DNA from: Turritopsis dohrnii
Taxonomy: Eukaryota > Cnidaria > Hydrozoa > Anthoathecata > Oceaniidae
Assembly (NCBI GenBank): GCA_027922465.2
Contig: BQMF02000809.1
Location: 1 to 64,000, forward strand
Reading direction: 5' to 3'
Length of the DNA stretch: 64,000 bases
Below the pieces are notes generated by a model. The model searched no databases. It was given only the letters and a program-made list of their open reading frames with translations, and was not told the origin of the DNA. The position numbers and the translations under genes are program-made. Of this stretch, positions 52,963-63,001 are shown piece by piece (position 1 is the first letter of the stretch; the number at the start of each line of letters is the position of its first letter).

Positions 52963-54389
52963 TCATTCTCCTTCAAGATCATCATCACATTCGTCCCAAC
53001 TTGATGACGATGTTTCTCCATCGGCCTCGATTCTGTCCATGTTCCCACAATTTAAACAACTGCACAAGTCAGTGCACTTTACGCCGTGTACCTTGCAGGC
53101 ACAAGCATTTGTTTCGCAGCTTTTTTTCTTACACCTACATGCTATCAACTGTAATGGACTTCACATATCTAGCTTCATTGACAATTGCTATATTTTAGCT
53201 CATAAAGTCAACAAACAAAAGTTTCGGTGTCGCCAAATAGTTGAGAATAAAAAATAAAAGAATCCCCAAGTCTTTTAAAAGCTGCTAGGAATTGATCACA
53301 GTTAGTCAGCAACTTAAACGCTTTCGCCTTTCCGATGCCGGAAAAGGCACTCGTGTACATTTCCCGTGAATCCGTGAATAGCTGGGAGAGCCTCACAACA
53401 ACTAACACCAAGCTCCTCGGAAATGTACATCATGTCTAAGATTTTCCGTGTCTTTGAGACCCCGATATCTACAAAACTCTTCATTTGCAACTTGCATGGG
53501 AAGTACAATGCATAGATGGTGATGTCGCTATCGACTGTGTGTATGCACACCGAATTCAGTCCGAGAGACTCAGCGTGGACGCAGCAGAAGAAAACTTTCG
53601 TATCAGGTACCTCTTGATTCGTCCAGAGTGAATCAACTTCCTCGCAACTGACCTAAATGAAACACACGAAAACAAAAGATTTAAAATCCTACAAATAAGA
53701 AGTCCTCTCTAGCACAGTAAAAAATCATTTTCCCTCTTCGCCCGACTCGCAATTCGAAGAATTTCGGAGAACTGTTTACAAACAGTGTACGCCCTGTGAG
53801 TTCAGTGCGAAACCTTAGAGGATGTGACCAATCTTTCAACAGAAATGATACAAGATGGGTTTTGTTGCTTGCGTCCCGCAAATACTTTGACCATTGTTTT
53901 GGCCTCTTCTGCTCCCCTCTTTGAATTTTAAACTTGATTCTCCATACGATTTCGGAGTCTTAAATGCTTTTTATTTACGTGGACAGAATTTTGACAAAAT
54001 TTAGTGAACTGCAAGATTTAACCTCGCGTCGTGCTTTTATTACAAAGAAAATGTACGAAACGGTAGAAAGCAAATTCTAGTCAATAATTTCTCTTAATAA
54101 AAATTTTAAGATGAACCAACATCCTTTCACCTGAGCGATCTATTTTAAGCGTAGAGGATCTTTGTGCAGTTTCAAAATTTTCGTCGTCTCCACTATCCGT
54201 CGCTTCAACATTCCTCTTCTCCCCAATCACCTTCAGTGTCTTCGGGTGCACATACCGGTCATAACACTTTTGGTGAAATTGATGGGTATCCAAATCATCA
54301 GACAGCAAACAAATGACCTTCTCATCTCGTCGTATAAGGTAGTATAAAAGTTCAAAACGTTTTAAAACGAAGACAAGTTGGCAAACCAA
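52963..54389 (-). pseudogene. Decayed gene of a CXC-domain, nuclease-like family common in cnidarians
   Basis: Minus-strand exon-like pieces in order: 54389-54081 (His/Cys pattern and acidic linker), about 53900-53681 (Asn-Lys-Thr-x-Leu-Val-x-Phe-Leu segment), about 53650-53340 (Val-Asp-Ser-Asp-Ile-Thr then Leu-Gly-Val-Ser-Cys-Cys-Glu-Ala-Leu-Pro-Ala-Ile-His-Gly-Phe-Thr-Gly) and, after a one-base frameshift near 53360, 53350-53208 (Ser-Ala-Phe-Ser-Gly-Ile-Gly-Lys-Ala). The last piece, 53148-52963, has a CXC/tesmin-type Cys-rich motif (CxCx(4)Cx(4)CxC...CxC). From memory this order is that of large uncharacterised families in cnidarian and mollusc genomes, possibly transposon-derived. The frameshift indicates a dead copy. 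Confidence 0.5.
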
Positions 54390-54666
54390 AATGTATCTTA
54401 TCGGATGAAAATATGTCGGATACCACTTCCTACACCTACGAAAAGTTTTGTCAATTTTTCCCGGCTTCTTTGTACGATAATGCAGTGCAGTTTCATTACA
54501 ATAAAAAGTTCATGCGACATAAGAATAATAAAAAGAGATCAAGAGCATGCAAGAAAGAAATGAGCAAAAAAGAAAGATTACCTTGCGTTCTTAGCTTTTG
54601 TCATTGCATTTTCAGTGAATCCCCGCAACTTGACTTCTTTGTAACTCTCCGTTACGCCTTCATGGA

Positions 54667-55132
54667 ATACCATAAACCTCCGAATATAAGCCCTGGGCTT
54701 ATACAAGTTCGTAAGCTTTTTTGGGGTGGGCTTATACAAGGGGGTGGGCTTATACACGGGTGGGCTTATACATGGAAAACAATAGCAACATATTAAATAT
54801 CTATGCATATATTTTACGTAATAAAAACTTTTCACTCATCGCCACTTTCTTCACTATCTTCACTTTCGCTATCACCATTATCTTCACTTTCGCTCGACGT
54901 CGCTGTCTCTACATTGTCTCCGGTACCATCAACTTCTTCCCCGCTTGATGTTTCAAGGTGGAATTCCTCCTCTGGTTGAGGCATTGTATAGTTGTCTATA
55001 CCTATACCATGAAATTTTCCCTTCCAATATTATGAGCTTATACACCGGTGGGCTTATACATGGAAATCATTAGTAATGAGTAAAATGATGGGCTTATACA
55101 CGGGTGGGCTTATATTCAGAGGTTTACGGTAT
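54667..55132. mobile_element. MITE with GGGCTTATACA subterminal repeats
   Basis: Ends ATACCATAAACCTCCGAATA (left) and the complement of ATACCGTAAACCTCTGAATA (right). Several copies of GGGCTTATACA in direct and inverted orientation lie inside both ends, a hallmark of transposase-binding subterminal repeats. No clear target duplication. Confidence 0.7.
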
Positions 55133-55478
55133 GCATTAATTCTCCGCAGATCCCCGTTTGCGGTTTTTAGTATCTACACTTAACCTTCGGGACAACATTT
55201 TCTTACTACATGTCCCTTTCGCTTTATTTTCCAATTTAGTCGATATGATGAAGAGATTCAAACCTTATCTTTTTGAAGATGAGTCTGACAATTCATACAA
55301 GTGTGAGATTTGCTTCAATGACGCCAGAATATTTAATAAGTTTAAAATCCATTCAGAAAAGCTAATAATAAAAGGCATTTAAATAGAAGAAATTGTGAAA
55401 AAGAAAAAAAGAAAATATCTTTCAATGATTAACTGATACTGGGGTTATTCCATGCATGAGTAATAGGTTTTGAATTAA
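55133..55478. other. Short stretch with a possible zinc-finger-like remnant
   Basis: A plus frame at 55158-55382 ends with Cys-Glu-Ile-Cys-Phe-x(11)-His-x-Glu, suggestive of half a C2H2-type finger; too little to call a gene. Confidence 0.25.
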
Positions 55479-56481
55479 CTAGCCGCCAAGGCGGCGTCGC
55501 TCGCCACCCATGTTCAGCATGCGTTAACTTCACGAAAAATAAAATTAAGGAATTGGCAACCGAAAGTGTTACCATGTTGTAGAGCTCGAAAAACTGATTA
55601 AAAAAATGTATGGGATCGTTCCGCTACGATCAACCGTTACAGAGATATCATTCTTCAAAGATTTTGATGACGTCACAGACCCCTCCCAAAAAAGTTAGAC
55701 CCAAATTTTTTGTCACCCCATCGCCTGTATCGCGGACCCGAAAAAACGTCAGTTATCCTAGCGACAGATTCGAAATCAAATATCAAATATCAGTTTAAAC
55801 AATGGTTCCAAAAAACCCCAAATTTCATGTGTTATTTATTCGCACTCAAAACGTAGAGAGAAAAAAACTTTTTATTAGCTTTTGTTTTAAAAACGTTACG
55901 CGCTCTAACATGGGTGCTATCAAACAGGGGGAAAATGGTTTCTCTTCTTAAAAAGTTCACACGGAGGAGAGAAAAAAGGCACGTGCTAAATGAATAAATA
56001 GAATAAAAAAACGTTCGATTAGAACGCTTAACAATTAAAAAAACAAATTAAATTATTAAAAGAAAAGCAAAAAAAAAACAAAACATTTTCTTTTGATATG
56101 ATACTCTTTTTTTACCTATCGTTTTTTAAACATTTTGATTGCTCAAAAAAAAAAGTTCACCCGTCTCAGACAGTCAGGCAAGAGTTAGTGGCAAACCGAA
56201 CATATGCTGCCGCGTTCTGCCATTGCTGCTTTTTGTCCCAAATATTTAATCAGTTAGTGACTTTGTATTTAGTTGATGTACTGTTTTCAAAGCCACGTCA
56301 ATAATGTGGAATATAAAACTAACAATAATGATAAAAACAAAACGTTATTCCTATTAGTTCATCAGCCAAAAAAAGTCACGTTCGATTGGGGTTGCAATGT
56401 ATTTGCTTCGAACTCACGTCGCACACAAAAAAAGAAATAATTTCGCTCACAACTCAATCTACCATTTTGTGTGACTTACAA

Positions 56482-56518
<37 letters not shown>

Positions 56519-56540
56519 GAATCGGCTATTAATATATAGA
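55479..56540 (-). mobile_element. Non-autonomous Helitron (1062 bp)
   Basis: Hairpin/CTAG end at 55479 (host A at 55478 on plus) and TC end at 56539-56540 (T at 56541). Near-identical to array unit 1, including its 3' segment with AGAGCTCGAAAAACTGAT. Confidence 0.88.
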
Positions 56541-56779
56541 TATTTGAATATAAAATCCTGTCTAAGGATTACATGATTACATATCAAAGAAAATTGTTAT
56601 ATTATTGAAAATGTATTTATTCGAACATGCTGTATGTTCTTAACTTCATTCATTTGTGTTTGATTTTACCCCCTGAATGAAATACACAAACATTACGACA
56701 CATCATTCTATGCACATGTTTACAAAGAAACATGGCGAATTGTTGAACGATGAGTTTTCGGAATATTTTGTCAGTATTA
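56541..56779. other. Spacer
   Basis: No feature seen. Confidence 0.2.
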
Positions 56780-57094
56780 TCGCGTCTAACTGGGCCAATA
56801 AGTAATTTCAAGAAGGCCAGTAAAGTTTTTCTGACTCTTTAAATCATAAGGAAGGGATCTATGTATATTTTGAAATGTCCCCCCAATTTGCATAGTTTTC
56901 CCTATTTTCTTGGTCGTAGCGGCCTGTCTATTAAAATGAATTCAACTTTTTCAATTCAATACGCGTATCGAAACTTTTTTAAATAAAGAAATAATTATGA
57001 ATAATTATAAATAATTATCTCGAGAACCAATCAATGAACTCAAAACGATACTGGCTGATACGCGTATCAAAATGCGTAAGTGGAAATCCGGCTT
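56780..57094 (-). mobile_element. MITE related to 36698-36970
   Basis: On the minus strand it begins AAAGCCGGATTTCCACTTAC at about 57094 and continues in step with the copy at 36698. It abuts the Harbinger element across TTAA (57094-57097). Confidence 0.55.
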
Positions 57095-57242
57095 TAAGCC
57101 GGTTTTCCACTAGGCGGAAAATTACACGCGGAGCGGAATATTCCGCTGCGTGCTGCAACTGTGTTTTGATTTCCATTTCCATAAGCGTTGAAATCAAAAT
57201 GGAGTCGAAAAGACAACTATTACTGCTGAAAAAGATTCAATA

Positions 57243-58118
57243 TCTATATATTAATAGCCGATTCTCTGTCTGTCTGTTTGTTTGTTTGTAAGTCACGTAA
57301 AATGGTAGATTGAATTGTGAGCGAGCATATTTCTTTTTTTGTGTGCGACGTGAGTTCGAAGCAAATACATTGCAACCCCAATCGAACGTGACTTTTTTTG
57401 ACTGATTAACTAATAGGAATAACGTTTTTTTTTATTATTGTTAGTTTTATTTTTATTATTGTTAGTTTTATATTCCAAGGACTACGTTGACTATGTTGGC
57501 TTTGAAAACAAAACATCAACTAAATACAAAGAAACTAACTGATTAAACAGTTTGGACAAAAAGCAGCAGTGGCAGAACGTGGCAGCATGTTTGCCAGTGT
57601 ATCCTAACGTATCCTTGCCTGACTGTCTGAGACGGGTAAACTTTTTTTCGAGCAATCAAAATGTTTAAAAACCGATAGGTAAAAAAAGAGTATCATGAAA
57701 CAAAATATTTTTTTACTTTTCTTTTAGTAATTTAATTTCTTTTTTTAATTGTTATGCGCTTCAGATCGAACGTTCTTTTTATTCACTTTATTCATTTAGC
57801 ATGTGCCTTTTTTCTCTCCTCCCGTGTGATCTTTTTAATAAGAGAAACCATTCCCCCCTTACGTTTGATAGCACCCATGTTAGAGCGCGTAATTTTTTTA
57901 AAACAAAAGTTAATAAAAAGTTGAAGTTTTCTCTCTATACGTTTTTAGTGTATTGTTGCACTGATAAAAGATTGGTTTTACCAGAGGTTGTGACTTCGAA
58001 TCTGCTTCTGGTTGAACACAAGTTGTACGAGCCGTTTATAAGGAAATTTGACGTTTATTGATACAGTGATACAGAGCAGGTGGACATGGGCGGCGAGCGA
58101 CGCCGCCTTGGCGGCTAG
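57243..58118 (+). mobile_element. Non-autonomous Helitron (876 bp) inside the Harbinger transposase gene
   Basis: 5' end A then TCTATATATTAATAGCCG (57243), 3' end hairpin plus CTAG at 58118 followed by T. It splits the Harbinger frame that starts at ATG 57199. Its interior matches array units 3 and 4 in type. Confidence 0.9.
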
Positions 58119-59337
58119 TTTAAAATTATTAACTTTGGAAGATGAAGACGATAAGAAATACAAGAAAAGATTCTGGGTACGTCAACTTTACCAAGAACGA
58201 AAGCAAAAAGGGGAGTTTCATCTGCTGATTCAAGATTTGAAGCTACATGATCAGCAACTGTTTTTTCAGTACTTCAGGATGTCGCCAACAGATCTGGAAA
58301 CATTACTTTCTTGTGTAGCTCCGCTAATTGTAAAGCAAGATACGAAAATGAGAGAGCCCATCCAACCAAGTGAAAGGCTATGTGTCACAATGAGATATTT
58401 AGTAACAGGAGATGCCCAAACAACAATAGCCACAAACTTTGGTATGAGTCCAGCAGTTGTGGGAAGAATTATCCCTGAAACGTGTAATGGCATCTGGGAT
58501 GTCTTATGGGAAAGAGACTACTCTCCAGAAGAATGGAAAAAAGTTGCTCAAGAGTTTTATGAAAAATGGGACTTCCCAAATGCATTAGGGGCAATAGATG
58601 GCAAGCATGTTGTTATCCAAGCCCCAGCAAGATCTGGCTCTGCATTTTTCAATTATAAAAAGCAGCATAGTATTGTACTCATGGCGGTTTGCAGTGCTTT
58701 ATATAAATTTTTATTAGTGGACATTGGAGATACCGGAAGGCAAAGTGATGGAAGTGTATATTCAAATTGTAAACTTGGATATGCAATAGAAAATGATATG
58801 CTAAATATACCTAAATCGTCCAAATTGCCAAATTCAAATCGTGTTCTACCTTACACATTTGTTGGTGATGATGCATTTGGACTAAAACCACATATGATGA
58901 AACCATATCCTCTGCAAAACCTACCAATTGACAAACGTGTTTTCAACTATAGACTATCAAGAGCACGTAGAGTAGTCGAAAATGTATTTGGGATTGCTGC
59001 AAGTCGCTTTCGCATATTACGTAGGCCACTCATTGCCCAGGTCAATAAAGTAATTGCTGTAACAAAAGTAATAGTGGCATTGCATAACTTTTTGATGACA
59101 CTAACGGATACTGGCAATAACTTCAGCTATTGTCCAGAAAACTATGTGGATAGAGAAAATCAAGGAAATGTTATCCCAGGTGAATGGAGAAGAGACTTTG
59201 AAAATATCTCTGGAATTGAGAGAATAGGACAGTTAAGTTCAAACAACTATTCGAGAAATTCAGCTTTAATTCGAGATGACTTCAAAGCGTTTTTCAATAA
59301 CGCTTTTTCGTATAGGAAGGACATTTGTTCAAAATAA
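58119..59337 (+). CDS. HARBI1-like Harbinger transposase (5' end displaced by a Helitron)
   Basis: The open frame begins at ATG 58048 inside the Helitron; the first 24 codons are Helitron sequence and the native part starts at 58119. Numbering from that ATG, a helix-turn-helix-like region is at about 110-150. DDE core: Asp184 in Gly-Ala-Ile-Asp-Gly-Lys-His, Asp274 in Val-Gly-Asp-Asp-Ala-Phe, Glu311 in Val-Val-Glu-Asn-Val-Phe-Gly. No stops. The native start is ATG 57199, 44 bases before the Helitron; excising the Helitron would keep the frame. Product: nuclease of PIF/Harbinger transposition, which in known elements needs a Myb/MADF-like partner for nuclear import. The 3' end overlaps the convergent MADF gene by 91 bases. 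Confidence 0.88.
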
Positions 59338-60005
59338 TTGCATTTGGGCAATGATGAAGCTGCCGCACCAGATATTGTCATTCTTGATCGCCTGTCGAGA
59401 CATTTTTTCAGATTGTCTTTCAGATAATTCAGTTGTTTTTGGAGGAAATCCACTGTAAGAAAAGCAAAATCAATATATAGAATATTTCTTTTATTTCCAG
59501 GATTACGGACAATGATAACATTAAACCCCGAAAACTACATTATGTCTTACCACCTTTATTGAACACTTTTGATATTTCCAACCAAGCATTATTTTTCATG
59601 TTTCTGTCTTTATAACTAGCAGAATAGATATTCCACAAGCACGGATATTTTCGAACCTAAGGCAATATTAATATACACAATTCAATATTAGGTAAATCAC
59701 TTCTTTAACTAAAAATATTCGGAGAATATAAACTCAATCTCCCCTCTCATTAACCCATTAAACAGAATGAAAGAACAGGTTTTGATATGAAATATATTCC
59801 TTTTACCAACCTCCTCTAAAAACAGTTCCTTGTCGAATGTCACAGCCTGATTGTCGTTATCTGCTGGTGAAAACATTTTCTTAAATGTAATATACTTCTT
59901 CTTCTGCTGCTTTTCCTTCGTGGCTATCACGTTTATTTTATTCACGTGATTCGGTTTAAAAGGAACACGAAATCGAGCAATTTCATTGGCTTGCGGAATT
60001 TTCAT
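59247..60005 (-). CDS. MADF-domain partner protein of the Harbinger element
   Basis: Predicted minus exons: 60005 to about 59811, 59656-59551, 59452-59247. The MADF signature crosses the exons: Phe-Asp-Lys-Glu-Leu-Phe-Leu-Glu-Glu-Val, then Arg-Lys-Tyr-Pro-Cys-Leu-Trp-Asn, then Ala-Trp-Leu-Glu-Ile-Ser-Lys-Val-Phe, then a basic helix with Leu-Lys-Asp-Asn-Leu. The first donor is uncertain (GTTGGT in frame; a better-looking GTAAAA is out of frame). About 168 codons. By family knowledge such proteins bind the element ends and carry the transposase to the nucleus. Convergent with, and overlapping, the transposase 3' end. Confidence 0.65.
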
Positions 60006-60121
60006 CCGCGGAAAAAATGAACTTGATCCGACTTTTTATTCCGCTCAAAGCTGAACGCTTCGGACGGAAATTTTGATAAAAAAACAATAGACGGCACGCC
60101 ACGCACGGAAAACCGGCTTAA

Positions 60122-61164
60122 AGCTGAATCTCCACTGACGCTTTTTTCTGGCGTTCGTCTATCGCTTTGCAAGAAAATATCAAAATATCGCTCGTACAAA
60201 CAAAATATGAGATAGGATTTGATTGGATTTGTTAAGACCTTTTTTATTGGTCAGAAGAAGTGTGGTTGCAGGGAATATTGTTCAACACTCAAGATGAGGC
60301 TAGAAAAATACAAAGCGGAAAACACGAAAAAATATAGGAAACTCAAGGCTACCCACTATGACAAAGTGAAATATCTGAGCATTAATGTAACATAAAATAA
60401 ACTTACTGAAACATATATTCCATCCTTCTGGCTAACCATAAGTAGAAAAATGTACACAAAATTTTATAACATTTCAACAAATGTTACACTCTTTGTTCAC
60501 TACGAACGTTAGAATTCAAGTGTGGAAAAAACGCGTGAAAAGCTGAAATACCCAAAGAAGCGTGCAGTGGGACCAATTATCAAAAAGACAATACAATAAA
60601 CTAGAGTTAACAAAGTAATAAAATACAACAACTAACAAATGAAAAAAGGCAATTAACATGAAAGTAAATTAACACAAACGTAAAGGCTAAAAATGTATAT
60701 TTTTGTTATGAAAAGCCTAAGCCCTCAAGGGATAGGAAAGAAATAACAAACAAGAAAGACGTAAGGGTGCCAAGCCTTACTCTGACAGTCAAAATAATGT
60801 ATTTTTTATAAATTTGTGGCTATAAAAATAGCCATTTTTCTTGAGTTGATTCTTTCCCCTTGGATTTTTAGTTGTTCAGCAAGAAACTAGTGCAAGCTTA
60901 ACCAAGAACCACATCTTGCCCTCAAGATCTTGTGATCGATAACATAACTGTGAGGTATCCATATCATAAAATAAGAATATTCCAACTCTGTAGTGACTGT
61001 CTGAACAAGACATAGTGTGTAGTATCAATGACTTTTACTCAACACAAGCTTGTCGTCTTCTCTCTATAAGTATGGCAGCTTTGCTTCAGGATCATCAAGT
61101 GATTAATAGAGTAATGTATCACGAATATTCTGAGATTTTCTCCAGTCAGCTTTCAAAATTCAGA
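60122..61164. other. Non-coding stretch right of the Harbinger element
   Basis: AT-rich, frames short, no motif. The first bases after the element (AAGCTGAATCTCCACTGACG) resemble the AAGCCGGATTTCCACTTA MITE end, suggesting another decayed relative of that family. Confidence 0.3.
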
Positions 61165-61605
61165 ATTTGCTAGTATATAATATCTATATCATGATAAGAA
61201 AGTGGCTTAAGACAACCAGATTTGTAGTAACTATAAGCTTTTGAGTTTTTGTAATCATATATAAGCCTTTGCTTCCAGGTTCTGATGGAAAAAACATAAA
61301 AAGTTAAATATATCTGGATACAATATCATAGGCCAGAATTTAATCCCCTCTTGTTCATTTAACCAGTTACCAGTAAGGAAATTAGGATCAGGAACTGTAA
61401 TGTCATCCAGCTTCAACTTGTGTGGTATTCCATTTTCAATTCCTTCTCAATTTCAGGGAAGACATAACAGGCTGAACATTTCATCAGCATCAAAAACACG
61501 AGCAACCAATTTTTGCTTTCTTCCAGTAGCCTTTCGCGCTCTGAGTTTTAAACATTTCTTAAGTTCTTCTACACTCATACGAGATATCATATCGTAATCC
61601 CTTTT
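61165..61605 (-). pseudogene. SAP-domain exon remnant of a YqaJ-type nuclease family
   Basis: Minus strand from an AG acceptor at 61606-61607. A SAP motif is visible (Met-Ser-Val-Glu-Glu-Leu-Lys-Lys-Cys-Leu-Lys-Leu-Arg, then Lys-Leu-Val-Ala-Arg-Val-Phe). After a stop near 61470 another frame gives Lys-Phe-Trp-Pro-Met-Ile-Leu-Tyr-Pro-Asp-Ile-Phe-Asn-Phe and then Asp-Tyr-Lys-Asn-Ser-Lys-Ala-Tyr-Ser-Tyr-Tyr-Lys-Ser-Gly. From memory, this order is that of SAP/SWIM/YqaJ-like proteins frequent in cnidarian genomes. Frameshifts make it a remnant. Confidence 0.5.
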
Positions 61606-62233
61606 CTAAATTTAAAAACAGTAACAGTAAATTCAAGTAAGAGAGAGATGATTTTACTTCGTCTCCGCTAGTTAAAATGGCTCATTTGTAATCGTCACTA
61701 TGTTTTCTAGCCAAGCTAGACCTCTAAAAATTAACGTGGAAAAATCGTGTCGAATTGGTGTATTTCTACACAAGATTGAATTAAAAATGGCTTCCACAAG
61801 CAGTGACGGTGGTAGTAGTAGTAGTAGTATTGTTTATTTATTATCTCAGTAGTTTACAAAGCAGAAACAAAATTTAAATATAAAATAACCGATAGTAAAT
61901 TCTAAATATAATACAGCCTGTATACAGTTTGAGATGACAGGAGCAATTCCTATTAGTCAAAGGACTAGTCAAAGAAGAAGCCACCAAAAGTTGACAAAAT
62001 TGTTCATATGTGGTTGAAGAAAGACTACTTGATTGAGTAAAAACTTGTAACAAATCAATATTGACTAAAGGTGATGCTATTGAACAACTCAAAGAATTCA
62101 GATTTGGATGCTGTTGAGAGATCTAGTTCTGGAATAAGATAATTGAAGCTGATACCATTGAAGAATTGACTGGTAAATGACAGAGTTGATTCCATATCTA
62201 AAAGTATTGCACTGGGGTCTTGCGATTGTCTTG
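61606..62233. other. Mostly non-coding, short GTA microsatellite
   Basis: A GTA repeat is at about 61810-61830. A minus frame 62351-62055 (98 codons, Ser/Phe-rich) extends into this region without recognisable motif; its N-terminal part lies in the duplicated segment that follows. Confidence 0.25.
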
Positions 62234-62377
62234 CCCGGGATACTTTGGTGGCGGCATAGAAACTACCTATGGTGATACGATATGCATCAACGGAAATCAT
62301 ATCTGCAGCAAAAACAACTTCAACAACTTTGATACTTTTATCAATATTCAACTTCAGAATTCAGTTACTAGTTTTAC
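62234..62377. repeat. 144-bp direct duplication, left copy
   Basis: Begins CCCGGGATACTTTGGTGGCG and ends TTACTAGTTTTAC. The same 144 bases recur at 62858-63001, with no difference I can see. The two copies flank a Helitron fragment. Confidence 0.85.
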
Positions 62378-62857
62378 TGACTTGACTGATTAACTAATAG
62401 GAATAACGTTTTTTTTTATTATTGTTAGTTTTATTTTTATTATTGTTAGTTTTATATTCCAAGGACTACGTTGACTATGTTGGCTTTGAAAACAAAACAT
62501 CAACTAAATACAAAGAAACTAACTGATTAAACAGTTTGGACAAAAAGCAGCAGTGGCAGAACGTGGCAGCATGTTTGCCAGTGTATCCTAACGTATCCTT
62601 GCCTGACTGTCTGAGACGGGTAAACTTTTTTTCGAGCAATCAAAATGTTTAAAAACCGATAGGTAAAAAAAGAGTATCATGAAACAAAATATTTTTTTAC
62701 TTTTCTTTTAGTAATTTAATTTCTTTTTTTAATTGTTATGCGCTTCAGATCGAACGTTCTTTTTATTCACTTTATTCATTTAGCATGTGCTTTTTTTCTC
62801 TCCTCCCGTGTGATCTTTTTAATAAGAGAAACCATTCCCCCCTTACGTTTGATAGCA
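62378..62857 (+). mobile_element. Internal Helitron fragment, near-identical to 57.4-57.9 kb
   Basis: From about 62382 to 62857 it matches 57398 to about 57873 base for base except one C/T in the GTGC-T run and perhaps the first few bases. It has neither Helitron terminus, so it did not arrive by normal Helitron transposition. Confidence 0.85.
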
Positions 62858-63001
62858 CCCGGGATACTTTGGTGGCGGCATAGAAACTACCTATGGTGAT
62901 ACGATATGCATCAACGGAAATCATATCTGCAGCAAAAACAACTTCAACAACTTTGATACTTTTATCAATATTCAACTTCAGAATTCAGTTACTAGTTTTA
63001 C
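62858..63001. repeat. 144-bp direct duplication, right copy
   Basis: Repeats 62234-62377. The left junction has Helitron sequence GATAGCACCC running into CCCGGGATAC, i.e. three shared C. Confidence 0.85.

Larger units (their letters stand above)
57097..60118 (+). mobile_element. PIF/Harbinger element with two genes and a nested Helitron
   Basis: Ends GCCGGTTTTCC (left, from 57098) and GGAAAACCGGC (right, to 60117), both bordered by TTAA, so the exact target site (TTA/TAA or TTAA) is ambiguous. Contains a HARBI1-like transposase on plus and a MADF-domain gene on minus, the usual two-gene plan. A Helitron of 876 bp sits near the transposase start. Confidence 0.75.
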
